A DNA stretch of 64,000 bases from Acanthoscelides obtectus. Its lineage: Eukaryota; Arthropoda; Insecta; Coleoptera; Chrysomelidae. Location of the stretch: assembly GCA_963669975.1 (NCBI GenBank), contig CAVLJG010000005.1:26703688-26767687 (forward strand), in the 5' to 3' direction. The translations under genes were made by a program, and so were the position numbers. Shown here in pieces: positions 11,142 to 21,800 of the stretch; the stretch's first letter is position 1, and each line of letters begins with the position of its first letter. Below the pieces are notes generated by a model. That model searched no databases. It was not told where the DNA came from and worked only from the letters and a program-made list of their open reading frames with translations.

Positions 11142-13026
11142 CTACAACTATTTAAAACTGTAATGACTCATACGCGTGATCAACACGTGATCAGAGCTCG
11201 ATCCCGGCTTCCTTCCAGTACAGCCGTATAGCGTACGACATATGTCGTTTCTGTGGCTTTGCGGTGGTCAACAGCACAGACAGAGATGGAAATAATGGCT
11301 GATTGTTCTCCGCCGGTAGAACCAATAAAATCAAAGACGCGCCTCGACCGGCAGACTCATAGGCGTCGGCAACGCATTGGAACGTGTTTCGTTGAGCGAT
11401 CGCATATTGTGTGTTTTTATAAGAATTGTTGTGTGATTGTTATTGTTGTGGTGTCTGTGGTTACTGTTTTGGTTATACTTAACCATGGAGAGTACAAATG
11501 GCACGAGTGGAAGTACTGAAAGCCAGGGAACAAGTAGACGGCTTCGTAAAGCACTGAAGAGGGACGCGTGTTCAATTATCTGAACAGAACTATGTCGCAA
11601 GGAGATGCACTCGCGCGTTGTGAAAGTATGACAGGCGTTCCAGAGTGGACCATTCGCAGGGTGGTGCATGAAAAGAAGAAAACTGGAGCTACTACTGATC
11701 CAAAGTTTAATTTAAAGGAACGAAAGGCCGTTAAATTGGATGACGATAGCAAAATGGCGTTAAGGCGAACCGTACATTCATTCTTCTTTAGGAATGAGAT
11801 ACCAACCCTCAAGGCTGTACATGCAGCGATCAAGGAAAATGAAATTATGCCCCAAATGAGCGTCGAGGTAATGAGGAAATCCCTGCGCGAAATTAATTTT
11901 CGTTACGAAACGCGTAATCAGAAGTCAGTATTGATAGAGAGACCTGAAATAGTCGCCTGGCGTCGAAAATACTTACGCAAAATGATTGAATATAGGCGAC
12001 AAAGCAGAAAAATCTATTATTCGGACGAGACATGGGTAAATGCAGGTCACACAGTTAAAAAAACTGGATAGACAAAAACGTAGTGAGTAACCGACAAGCA
12101 AGCATTGAAGGTTTGTCAACAGGTCTTCGTGGACCGTCAGGGAAAGGTCAAAGATTGATCGTAACTCATATTGGTAGCGATAGTGTCTTTTTAGAAGAGT
12201 GTGACTTGATTTTCGTCTCTAAGAAAGGAGGTGATTACCATGACGAAATGAATGCCAGCTGCTTCGAGAGCTGGTTTCAAGGGGTGCTTCAGTGAGTTGA
12301 GCCCAACTCTGTGATCGTCATGGATAATGCTTCCTACCATAGTCGTCGAGCCGAACGTGTACCGACTATGGGATCTCGAAAAAGTGACATGCAGCAATGG
12401 TTGCGCGAAAACGGAATCCCGTTTGACGATTCATGTGTGAAAGCGGAATTGTATGAAAGAAATTAAACAGCACAAACCTGCGAACATTAGTTACGTGACT
12501 GATGAGATGTCCCGTCAATGTGGTGTCACTGTGCTGCGGTTACCGCCCTACCACTGTGAACTGAACCCAATAGAGCTCATCTGGGCTCAAGTGAAGAATT
12601 ATATTGCGTGCCATAACACAACCTTCAACTTACCAGACGTTAAGGTTTTACTTGAGACTTCCATACAGCTAGTAACGCCCGAAGCTTGGCAGAATGCTAT
12701 CGGTCATGTTGTGAAGGAAGAAACAAAAATGTGGCAGCTTGACCACCACATCGACACCATCATAGAGCCAGTTATAGTCAATTTCAACGAGGAAAGTGAT
12801 AGCGACAGTTTATTACTGTCAGATGTAAGTGGAAGCGACGATGAATAAAGGTAATTCCCAAATTTTTGACTTACAATATGTTTCAAACCACTCTTTATTA
12901 AGCATGTGACAAATCTAGTTCACCCATGTTAAACATTCATACCCCGCCTATGAACAGCCGACTACTGGTAGTTAAGTGATGTTCACGTGAACATCGGTGA
13001 GTCATTACAGTTTTAGATAGTTATAG
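11142..13026 (+). mobile_element. Complete DD82E (Sailor-type) transposon
   Basis: About 1885 bp, bounded by TA at 11140-11141 and 13027-13028. The terminal repeats match over about 30 bp with two mismatches: the left arm contains ACTATTTAAAACTGTAATGACTCA and the right arm is its complement. A GTTCACGTGAAC palindrome lies just inside the right arm. It encloses one transposase frame with the DD82E spacing on the plus strand. The TA target and the triad place it in the IS630-Tc1-mariner group. Confidence 0.85.
11485..12848 (+). pseudogene. DD82E (Sailor-type) transposase, several lesions
   Basis: DDE transposase of the IS630-Tc1-mariner group. It begins at the ATG at 11485 (MESTNGTSGSTES) and shifts frame near 11565 into a helix-turn-helix region (MSQGDALARCESMTGVPEWT). 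The first Asp is in YYSDETWVNAGHT (about 12030). The second is in VIVMDNASYHS (about 12320). The Glu is in CELNPIELIW (about 12570). Across the frame change near 12450 there are 82 residues between second Asp and Glu, identical to the copy at 30.6 kb. The acidic C-terminal tail (SDSDSLLLSDVSGSDDE) resembles the other copy. Lesions are frameshifts near 11565, 12060 and 12450 and a stop near 12295. The triad is preserved, but no full-length product is possible. Confidence 0.88.
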
Positions 13027-13028
13027 TA

Positions 13029-14349
13029 TAGTTGTGGCGTTCAAGACCTATTACATAATTGGCAGAGAGCAACACAAGCCTCCGGTAAGTATTATTATTA
13101 TTATTATGTTGATATAACGGTGTCACTTTGGTAGGCAGTCGTATACGAATGAGTCAAAAGTGTACTCTAAAACCACTTTTTGCAAAGATTGGAATGTATA
13201 TAGGCTTGGATCTTTCTAATCTATTCGAGTTCGTTGGCATTAGTGGTAATGTCCATTTTTTCTAGCACGAACAAAGTGTAAAATCGGATCAGGTTTCCAG
13301 TTCCATTTTTCCCTTCGACATTTCGTGGTAATTACAGACGATTACTCTAAATTGTTGTTCAGTTCTCTTCGAACAAATGATTGTTTCGGTAAGAGCCATT
13401 TGCGAAGACAAAGAGAGCAAAGATAAATATTACAAGTTCGGTTTTAATTATTCATTAGGTTAAGTGTGAGTGAGTTCGTTGGAGCTCATTATACCCTCAT
13501 AATGACAAGATAAATAGCTGTGTCTTTGTCAGCTAGCTCGGAAGTAATACTACTGTTGGAGAGCATTCTGAAAATGAGACTGCTGTTTCCGTCTAATGGT
13601 TTCCTCTGCAGAATTCGTTGTACTGCGTATATACCATAACATTGTAAAATTAAGTGTTAGTTTAACATGCACATGGAATAGCTACACGGTAAGTTCCACT
13701 ACCGTAAAGGTCCACATGCATTTTTCAGCGGACCAAGTTTTGCCTATGACAGGTCACGCGGACTTAAGCTGGGACTGAACTGTACATTTAACAAGAATAT
13801 ACATGGTAATTCGAAAAAAACTAGAAACGCTTCTAGGGCATAAAGTAGATTGAAATGTCACAAGATGTTCACATTAAAGTGGGTACTAAATGCCCTTCAG
13901 AGAGATACAGAGTGTTGGAATTATAATTTCGGAATAAAAAACGGCATCAAAAAAGTCAGTCATGAACATGTAAAACAGAGAAATTAACTTGTCACAATTA
14001 ATCCATAGACATTCGTTCCCTACCTTATTGGTGGTTACTGTCCATCTGGCACCGCTGTACCTTTCCACATCTGCACGGCAGCGCCCAGCACGGCATCGCT
14101 GCAGCGAGTATGTTTCGTGTACAGTACAGTACTAGTACATGGTCAGGGTAATCATGATCCGTGTATGGTATGGTATGTAAAATGTCGCTAATAGGCGCAT
14201 AGAATTACCAGGGTCGGAAGCGTATAAATACACAAAGATAAAAAATGCATTTACCCAGCCCCACTCTATGCAGCTTCTAACTCCCAAATTTCAACCCCAA
14301 CAATTTTTTTTCATAAAAATGTTGAGGACCCTCTGAAACGTCAATAAAT
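13029..14349. other. Unassigned 1.3-kb stretch with an (ATT)n run
   Basis: Contains a short ATT microsatellite at about 13090-13106. No coding frame or terminal repeat recognised. Confidence 0.5.
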
Positions 14350-14560
14350 GAAGTTTGAGTAATTTTTTTTTCGTACTTGGCTTTTTTCAATGCCGCCACT
14401 GGATGCTTTTTCGTCCTTGGCATAGTAGCAACCTCGTGGGCAAATTTCATCAAAATCCTAGTACTTCTCAAGTTATAGACAGACCAAGGATTATCGCACA
14501 GACAGACCGACATACAGACGGAAATGAGTGACATGGTTTTTCTTGAAGTACATGTCATAC
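14350..14560 (-). repeat. Dispersed repeat R, copy 2
   Basis: On the minus strand it shares the ACATGTA, CTCATTTCCGTC, GGTCTGTCTGT and AACTTGAGAAGTAC blocks with the sequence right of the 18.7-kb transposon. Immediately beyond its end lies a plus-strand TACAGGGTGTAAACGTTA that looks like an ITm terminus without a visible partner. Confidence 0.55.
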
Positions 14561-14718
14561 AGGGTGTAAACGTTATGGTAGTCACTATTGAAATGGGTAA
14601 TAGGGGTGTCAAAACAAGTCAAAAGGTTTCTATGACCCGTGGTCTAAAAGTCAATAGATTTTTGTCTAAATGGCTTTAAACTTTACAACTTTAAGTGCAC
14701 TATATCGATATAGAGCAC

Positions 14719-14750
14719 TGCGGTGATTGTGGTCGACCACAATCACCGCA
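14719..14750. repeat. Perfect 32-bp palindrome
   Basis: Each half is TGCGGTGATTGTGGTC followed by its exact complement, with no spacer; the centre is GTCGAC. The symmetry stops abruptly at both sides. It would form a cruciform or a strong hairpin in RNA. No associated gene is seen; it lies about 35 bp left of an inverted-repeat element. Confidence 0.95.
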
Positions 14751-14784
14751 ATCTTACTAATTTTTATAATCTAATCTAAAAAGT

Positions 14785-16238
14785 TGTTAAATTCGTCGGC
14801 TTTCTCACGAAGTGTCCTAACTAACGGTAAGTGAATTTTACAGGAGAGCAAGAAAACGAAATCAGCGTGTTGTTGATTGAGCATTGTATGTAAAGTTTAG
14901 ATATTTCCGAATTGAAAATTCAAGTGTGTTAGCCTATATTCATTGTGAATCATATGCCATTTCAATATTTGAGGTAGCTTATCAAGTCATTTTGGAAAAA
15001 ATGGAAAACGCACGTAGGTCACTTCGTGAGCATTTTCAGATTTTTGTCAGATTGAGCTAACATATATTTTTATTGAAGTTCTTATTATTTATACTTTTTT
15101 AAGATATACAGAATTTGTTTCATTTACTTATAAGCAAAGAATCATATTTCCAGCCAAGGGGGCGATTATCTCAGAACATTTGTTGATTGTTAAATATAAT
15201 AAGTAATCGTTGGTCTGCTGACAGCAAAGTTTATGTAAAAAAGTTCAGATCGACTTTTGAATTTTGGCTACCCCATAAAATATTTTCCTCAATGTCCATG
15301 CCTAAAATTGATGTAGATTATGACAAAAATATTACGTGATTAGATGAAGAAAACAACTCGAAACGTCAAAGCAATTTTTATTGAAATAAAAACTAAAAGA
15401 AAAGCAACTAACTTAAATATTATATTTTGACATATTACCAGAAAATGTTGATATGTTGTGATACATAAAAAAAAGGTAAAATTATCAATAATTCATTCCG
15501 TTTCATGGGGCAAATTTTTCAAGAGTTTTGGAATTCTGGTAAGCGTACAAGTAACTGGTGTTTTTTGGATTTCAGATAACGAAATTAAGTCGGAGTACTT
15601 CTTTTTTGTTATTTTTAAGTTGTTCTAGTTTAGTATCATTTATATTATTACTATCTATCATCAGTCTTTTTAACTCAATACTGTCATAACTAGTATCGTG
15701 GTGGCTAGACTTAAAAAATGTTTTGGTGGGCGTGTCTTTTATTACAATAAACTCCGTTTAATATTTTGCCCTTCCTCAGTTTGCCATGTAGACAATATTC
15801 TTAAACCTTTTGAAAGTTTCTTGAAGTCGAAAAATTCATTGGGAATTACTAAATAAGGTTAACGTTTTCTGGCGAATCAAAAAACCGGATAGAGTTATGA
15901 GGGTTCAAAAAGGTCTCCAACTCCCTTTATCGCAGTATGAATTGCACTGTGAGCAGATTCTCCCTCACTTTGGCCATGATTCCACCACCGAGGAGCGTAT
16001 ACTAACAAGTATTATTGGACAATAAGGGACTTATCTTCATTTAGGTCTCTTCGTAGGAATCATAAATTTAGATAAGACACCCAGGGGTTAATGGTGTGTT
16101 GCCCACACTAATAGATATATAGTTATGCTTCTTCGTCAGATTAACCAGCATGGAATAATACACCTATATGCGAGTTATCTCAATTTTTGGTATTTTGTCA
16201 GTTAGAACACTTCGTGAGAAAGGCGACGAATTGGATAA
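14785..16238. mobile_element. Inverted-repeat-bounded non-coding segment
   Basis: About 40 bp at 14785-14826 (TTCGTCGGCTTTCTCACGAAG) are inverted at 16198-16232. The core CACTTCGTGAG also appears at about 15022. The 1.45-kb interior is AT-rich with no coding frame. It is plausibly an old non-autonomous DNA transposon, but the superfamily and exact ends are not clear. Confidence 0.45.
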
Positions 16239-16242
16239 TTAA

Positions 16243-16389
16243 CACGTTCAGTGCGAACAGCGTCAAAAGACGCCCTCCGCTCCTGTGGTGGGAGGCGAAC
16301 GGCGTCTTTCGACGCTCTCTGCCGGCCTCCAAAAAAAAGTATTTCAGTTTCTGAGGTGGGTATCCTCATCCCAGTTCGCAGTCAATGTG
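16243..16389. mobile_element. 147-bp piggyBac-type MITE
   Basis: The ends CACGTTCAGTGCGAAC and GTTCGCAGTCAATGTG are imperfect inverted repeats, and both are flanked directly by TTAA (16239-16242 and 16390-16393). The interior contains a second, imperfect hairpin built from GCGTCAAAAGACGCC and GGCGTCTTTCGACGC. The TTAA duplication and the terminal CACRTTSASTGCGAAC pattern fit piggyBac-derived MITEs. Confidence 0.75.
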
Positions 16390-16594
16390 TTAACAAATAA
16401 ATGGCATTAAGTTTTTCTAAGTTAAGCCAAAATTTGTAGTCAGTTTCATTAAATTGAATATTTAAGACACACATGACAACAGCGCGTCGGTCATCATCAC
16501 TCTTATCGAACCGGCAATCGATCGCAAACGGTAACTGTGGTTAGTATGTTGTTTTGTTTTTGTTTGCGTACCTCGTCGTGTTGATTGATTTACA

Positions 16595-17450
16595 ATGTTC
16601 TCGAATCAAGAGTTTGCCGACATGTTGTTAGTTTACGGTGAAGCTCATCAGAATTCAAATCTTGTAGCTCAAATTTATCGCCACAGATTTCGCCAACGGG
16701 TACACCCAGACAGAAGGACATTTGTGCAAGTGTACCAAAGACTTCGAGATACAGGATGTGTTCAGCCCACCAATATTCGCACTAATTTTAAATATCGTGG
16801 AAATCAATGCAGATATCAGCACTCGGGAATTAGGCCACCGCGTAGGATTATCGCGTACCATAGTCCATAGAATCCTACGGGAAAATTTGCTTTATCCTTA
16901 CCATGTACAACGAGTACAGGCCTTGTTACCAGAAGACTATCCTCGCAGACTAGCATTCTGTCAGTGGTTTTTGCACAAAAACATTGAAAATCCGGATTTT
17001 TTTAAAAAAAATCTTGCGACGGGCAAATGTACTTTTACGCGAGTCGGGATATTAAATTTCCATACGTTTGCCCAAGAAAATCCTCATACAACTCGTGAAG
17101 GTAATTTCCACCAACGTTTTAAAATAAATATTTGGCCGGGTATTTTTGTCGATCAGGTAATTGGCCCTTTCGTGTTACCCCCAAAGTTGTCAGGAGAAGG
17201 ATACCTTAGCTCTCTAGCCAATAACCTACCAGATCTTTTGTAACAGACCTTAGACAACATGCCATTACAACGGAGACAGAATTTGTGGTTTCTTCATGAC
17301 GGGGCACCACCACACATTTTTAGAGGTGTCATTCAGTATTTAAACCAACATTATCAATATCGCTGGATCGGTCGAAATGCTCCTGATCCTCGAAAATGAC
17401 CAGCAAGATCTCCTGACTTCAATCGGATGGATTTCTGGTAAACATCACAA
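16595..17450 (+). pseudogene. DD41D transposase (family C), dead
   Basis: The N-terminus MFSNQEFADMLLVYGEAHQN is followed by a frameshift near 16790 into the second helix-turn-helix and the block LLYPYHVQRVQALLPEDYPRR. The first catalytic site is destroyed: the usual TDE reads TGK just before CTFTRVG (about 17026). After a stop at 17243 the second Asp survives in FLHDGAPPH (about 17300) and the third region reads SPDFNRMDFW (about 17430). The sequence breaks off there. A family-type right terminus GGCACCCTG next to TA lies at 17649; no left terminus was found, so the element is truncated on the left. Confidence 0.8.
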
Positions 17451-17639
17451 CCTTTTCACGGAGGAGTATCAGTCGGTGGAGCAGGAGAGAAGGGAGGCAG
17501 GGTTGGACTGGCCCATTAAGCTTACAGTTTTCGGAACTTAATAACTAGGTTATTTAAGGCTTTGGTATATGCGTTACTAGGAAAACTTGCTTATTATTGC
17601 CTGGCCTACCCGCTCTGTAAAGAAAATTCACAACTTAGA

Positions 17640-17649
17640 GGGCACCCTG
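17640..17649. mobile_element. Right terminus of the family C DD41D element
   Basis: GGGCACCCTG followed by TATATA, about 200 bp beyond the transposase remains. This is the expected outward-facing CAGGGTG-type end. Confidence 0.5.
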
Positions 17650-17651
17650 TA

Positions 17652-18690
17652 TATATTAATTCTATAACATAATGTACATTAAAAATTATCTATTGTGAAT
17701 TATAGTAACATGTGCTTTCATTCACTATAATTTCGAGCAGCTGTAGATCTTTTTTTCCTTTGACATGATAATGCTAGAAAATTGCCATTGCTTAGGCTGC
17801 TTTTTGATGTCCTCCAGCGCTGAATATTTAATACTCTATAAAAGTGGCACAAGAATACAGCATAAATAAATAAAATGATATGCAAACCCCTCCTAATGCA
17901 TTCACCCCAATGTCACACATCATGATTGTGACTTACATATATTTGAACTAAACACATGAATGTTTTATGTGCCAGCAAGAGCTGGCCTTCCTAATAGAAA
18001 TATAAATATATTCCGTGTGTGCTAGGAACGTTTCAGAAATTCTTTTATATTACCTGTTCCACGTCCAAACCTGAGGCAAACTATAGGTGGCAGTTCCTTG
18101 CACACTAGATACTGATTTTTATAGTAAACTATCTCCGTTTGTTTGCGTCCCATTATATCTCTCGCACGCTAGACTATACCGAACTGATGGTTGTTAACAA
18201 GCATGATACTAGTTTGTATCAATTGGTCTTGTTCACAGATACGGAAAGCAATCAGATTTGGTTCAGCATGCGCTTTATTATACACTTTTTGCCACTATCT
18301 TATGAACACTTGCTATTCCAGCTGATTCTGGTTGACGGCTTGCATTTTCAGTAACTGTGGACATACAGTGCTTTTCAGCAGCCTTTTCCCCCTACTTATT
18401 TTTGAACAAGTTATGTTGTCAAGCTGAAATTCAGGAAAAGGCAATTGATGCATGGTTTTGACTAAAAACCGGTAATTTCAAATTTCAAAATGTCAAGTGG
18501 GCACAATTTTGGAGCATTTTATTTTAAATTGAAGCTCGTCTTGAGCTCTGCTGCTAATCCTGGAATATAAAACCGCAATTATTGATAATGGCGAAATAGC
18601 AGGCTGTCAAATCTTGTTGTTGTTCATTGAGTCGTTTATAACTCAACAACCAATCATCAAAATTGAAAATCTACTGGAAGAAAAGTATTA
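17652..18690. other. Unassigned 1-kb stretch
   Basis: AT-rich; nothing recognised. Bases near 18640-18670 share a TTATAACTCAAC...AATCATCA motif with the inverted-repeat segment at 47.0 kb. Confidence 0.5.
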
Positions 18691-18694
18691 TTAT

Positions 18695-18730
18695 TATAAG
18701 TATGTATATAAGTGTTTTTTGGATGTTATA
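18695..18730 (+). repeat. Dispersed repeat R, copy 3, left part
   Basis: GTGTTTTTTGGATGTTATA here continues at 21643 as TATAATATGTACATG. The uninterrupted order is seen in the copy at 3.1 kb. The transposon in between has split the repeat. Confidence 0.6.
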
Positions 18731-21642
18731 CAGGGTGTTCCTTAATGATATGCGAATATTTAAGGGTGTGAATCTACATGAAAAATTATGAACTATGGTC
18801 CAAAAATGTTTCCTTACAAAAACTCGGAGTGTTGAAGTTTTATAAAAAAAAATGGGAATTAATTAATATTTTCAGAACCGCTTCAGATATTTCACTGATC
18901 TTCAGTACGTAGTGGAAGTTAATAAAGTTATATTTTTCAATGCAAAAATAATTTTTAGCTTTAACAGTGGCGTGCGTACGGGTGTTAACTTCGGTATTAA
19001 GAAAAATGGTACGCCAATGGTTTTTTGCCAAATAAAAATTATTTTTGAATTTCCCGTTCAATTGAAAACAAATGATCTCTCTCGAATAAAACTACACCAT
19101 CCCATTTCTACAAAAATCAACTTTTTTGAACCAGTTTTGTTTTAAAACGTTCAGCATTAAGCATTTTATCTCTTCCAGCATTATTTTTCCTTGAGGTGAC
19201 GAAAAACCCACATAAAAGCCATGCCAAAGTCTGATTTTTTTTAAAACCCCTTCTCACGTCTGACATTGACACCCTACAGAGTGTGACGATCAAATACGAT
19301 CAATGCCAATCTGTCGAAAACGTTCACCAACTATTGAAAATCTTTAAATGGTATTATTGATATTCACCCTCTGCTGTCTTTTCGTTTTATTGCAGTTATA
19401 GTGGAGAGGGGTCAGTTTTCGTAGATATTAGAAAATAACAATATATCGCCTGGATACAAAATAAATGGACAGGATTGATGTGAAGTGATAATTTACATTT
19501 AAGGTATCAATGTAGTGAACATTGACGGTTAGACATGAGCTATATTTTGTCATACAACATTTTTTCAGTCTACAAAAGATAACCGCTCGAATGGAATGGA
19601 ACTTAATTCTGTTACTGTGGTCGGCACAGCTTGGTTTACAAAATCTCTAAAGCAACCCTAATAAAAATATCAGTGGATTTAGGACCAACGATCTTGGTGG
19701 CAATGAAATAATGCAGCACAGACTGATCCACTTTGATGAATGTCTCATTTTTGTAATGGAAGTGGTCTCTATCTGACCGAGTGTGAGCAGATTTCAATCA
19801 GAATCTTTTGATTGGCAAACTGACCAGCTCAAATGAACGCTAGAAGAAGCAGATCTGTTAACTTGTTTCTTAGTTTTTTCTTTGATGCGTCATTTTTGAG
19901 TAAAGAATAAAAGCCGTTCTATTGTCTAACTTGCAAAATTATTATTAATTTAATTGGAAAAATTACACACATTAGAGGTAATAAACAACAACAACAGACA
20001 ACATAAACATAACATTAAAACCAACGAAATGATTACAAAAATTGTTGAAAATGGCCCCCTTCACTTAGTATGCATGTTTCCGCCCTCCCTCTCATGGAAT
20101 TGCGCAGTCGTTGAAATATTTCTGGAGTGTTTTTTATTCTATCACAAGCTGCAACTATTCTCTCTCTTAATTCCTCTCCACTGTTAATGGGACTTGTTTA
20201 CACTAGAGTCGTAAGATAGCTCCACAAAAAGAAATCTAAGCTGTTGTGGTTTGGGGACCTTGGTGGCCATTCTTGAGGCCCACCGCGGACAATCCAACGA
20301 TTTGGATAAACAGTTTTTAAATAATTACGAACTAACACACTGAAATGCGCTGGTGCACCATCATGCATGTACCACATATTGTTTCTTATTACTAACGGAA
20401 CATCATCAAGAAGCAAAGGCAACTGTTGTTGAACAAAATTGAGATAAGTCGTCCCGGCAAGAAGAATGGGCCAATACAGTGGTTGGCAATAATTCCTTCC
20501 CATACGTTAACCGAAAATTGGTGTTGGAAATGGGTTTCGGTTACGGCATAGGGATTTTCTTCTGCCCACAAATGATTATTGTGGAAATTCTGAATAAAAT
20601 TTCGAGAAAAATTAGCTTCGTCCGTGAACAGAATCATTGATTCAAATTGGGGATTTTGGGAAATTTTTTTGAAAATACCACTGACAAAAGGTCGCACGCC
20701 TGGGAAGAGCAATGGGAAGTAATGCCTGTACTCTTAAAATATGGTAAGGATATAACCAAAAATCCACTAAGATGGTCCAAACAATTTCATGGCAGATATT
20801 TATGTGTCTAGCGATCTTCCTCGTACTCGTTTCAGGACGTTTTTCGACTTCGAGCAGCACTGCTTCCTCAATTTCTGTTCTCGCACTTAGAGGTCCACCT
20901 TCACATGTTCCTTTTCGGACAGAACCAGTTTCAACAAGACGACGATGAATATTAGAGAAGGTTCGACTATCTGGCAAAGCACGATCGGGATATCTCTGGT
21001 GATAAATCCGTCTGGCTTGCTCACCATTACCGTCAGCAAGGCCGTATACGTAATGCATTTCCGCCATGTCTGCATTTGAATAATCCACCATTATTAACAA
21101 GATTGTAAAAACTAATTAATGAAAAAGATGTCACAGCGAACAGATTTGAATAACAGATTCTTGTCAGATGTCAAAAGCCAGTGACATATTCCAGAGCAAC
21201 TAGATATTTATTGCTAAATTGCATTCTTCAATTATTACATTTTCTCGGTTTTTATCTATTTACTCAAAAATGGCGCATCCAAGGAAAACAATTCAAGCAA
21301 GATCATTTATTTCAAATTGAATGGGGAATTCAAAAATAATTTTTATTTAGCAAAAAACCATTAGCGTACCATTTTTTTCTTAAAAAGTATCGTAAGCACG
21401 CCGCTTCTAAAGCTAAAAATTATGTTTGCATTGAAAAATATGCAACTTTATTAACTTTCACTAGATACTATCTGAAGCGATTCTGAAAGTATTAATTAAT
21501 TTCCATTTTTTTTCTAAAAATTAAACAGCCCGAGTTTTTGTAAGGAAACATTTTTGGACCACAGTTTATAAAGCAAATTAACATCAATTTTTCAAGTAGA
21601 TTCACACCCTTGAATATTCGCATACCATTAAGGAACACCCTG
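18731..21642 (-). mobile_element. DD41D transposon with about 350-bp TIRs (family B)
   Basis: The element is 2912 bp, with TA on both sides (18729-18730 and 21643-21644). It starts CAGGGTGTTCCTTAATGATAT and ends with the near-complement. The inverted arms run from 18731-19085 and 21290-21642. The transposase lies on the minus strand near the right arm. Left of it (19090-20020) is about 900 bp of AT-rich sequence with no recognised coding content. Confidence 0.9.
20028..21088 (-). pseudogene. DD41D transposase (family B), frameshifted
   Basis: The start is MVDYSNADMAEMHYVYGL at 21088. The DUF4817-like N-terminus is followed by the second helix-turn-helix and the LYPYHILRVQALLP block. A frameshift near 20660 leads to the first Asp (LFTDEANFSRN, about 20615). 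Another near 20480 leads to the second Asp in MHDGAPAHF (about 20360) and the third in SPNHNSLDFFLW (about 20235), 41 residues apart. The usual PDLNPLDFF is altered to PNHNSLDFF. A last frameshift near 20210 leads to the C-terminal block SGEELRERIVAACDRI. All three acidic residues remain, but at least three frameshifts make it a pseudogene. Confidence 0.85.
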
Positions 21643-21800
21643 TATAATATGTACATGAAAAAAACACGTCTCTTATTTCCGTCGGTCTGTCTGTCAGTCA
21701 GTCTGTCGGTCAGCCGGTTTTTTCGATAATCTTATAACCGCCTAAACTTGAAAAGTACCTACAGCTCAGACTTCGCTGAAATAATTACATAATTTTACAA
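21643..21800 (+). repeat. Dispersed repeat R, copy 3, right part
   Basis: It continues the repeat split by the family B transposon: ATGTACATG, CTTATTTCCGTCGGTCTG, then the CTGTC-rich block and AACTTGAAAAGTACC, as in the copies at 3.1 and 14.4 kb. Confidence 0.55.

Noticed and set aside
14277..14612. 111-codon minus-strand frame with SVCMSVCLCDN
   Set aside because: The peptide is the translation of the CTGTC-rich dispersed repeat R, which occurs three times here in different frames.
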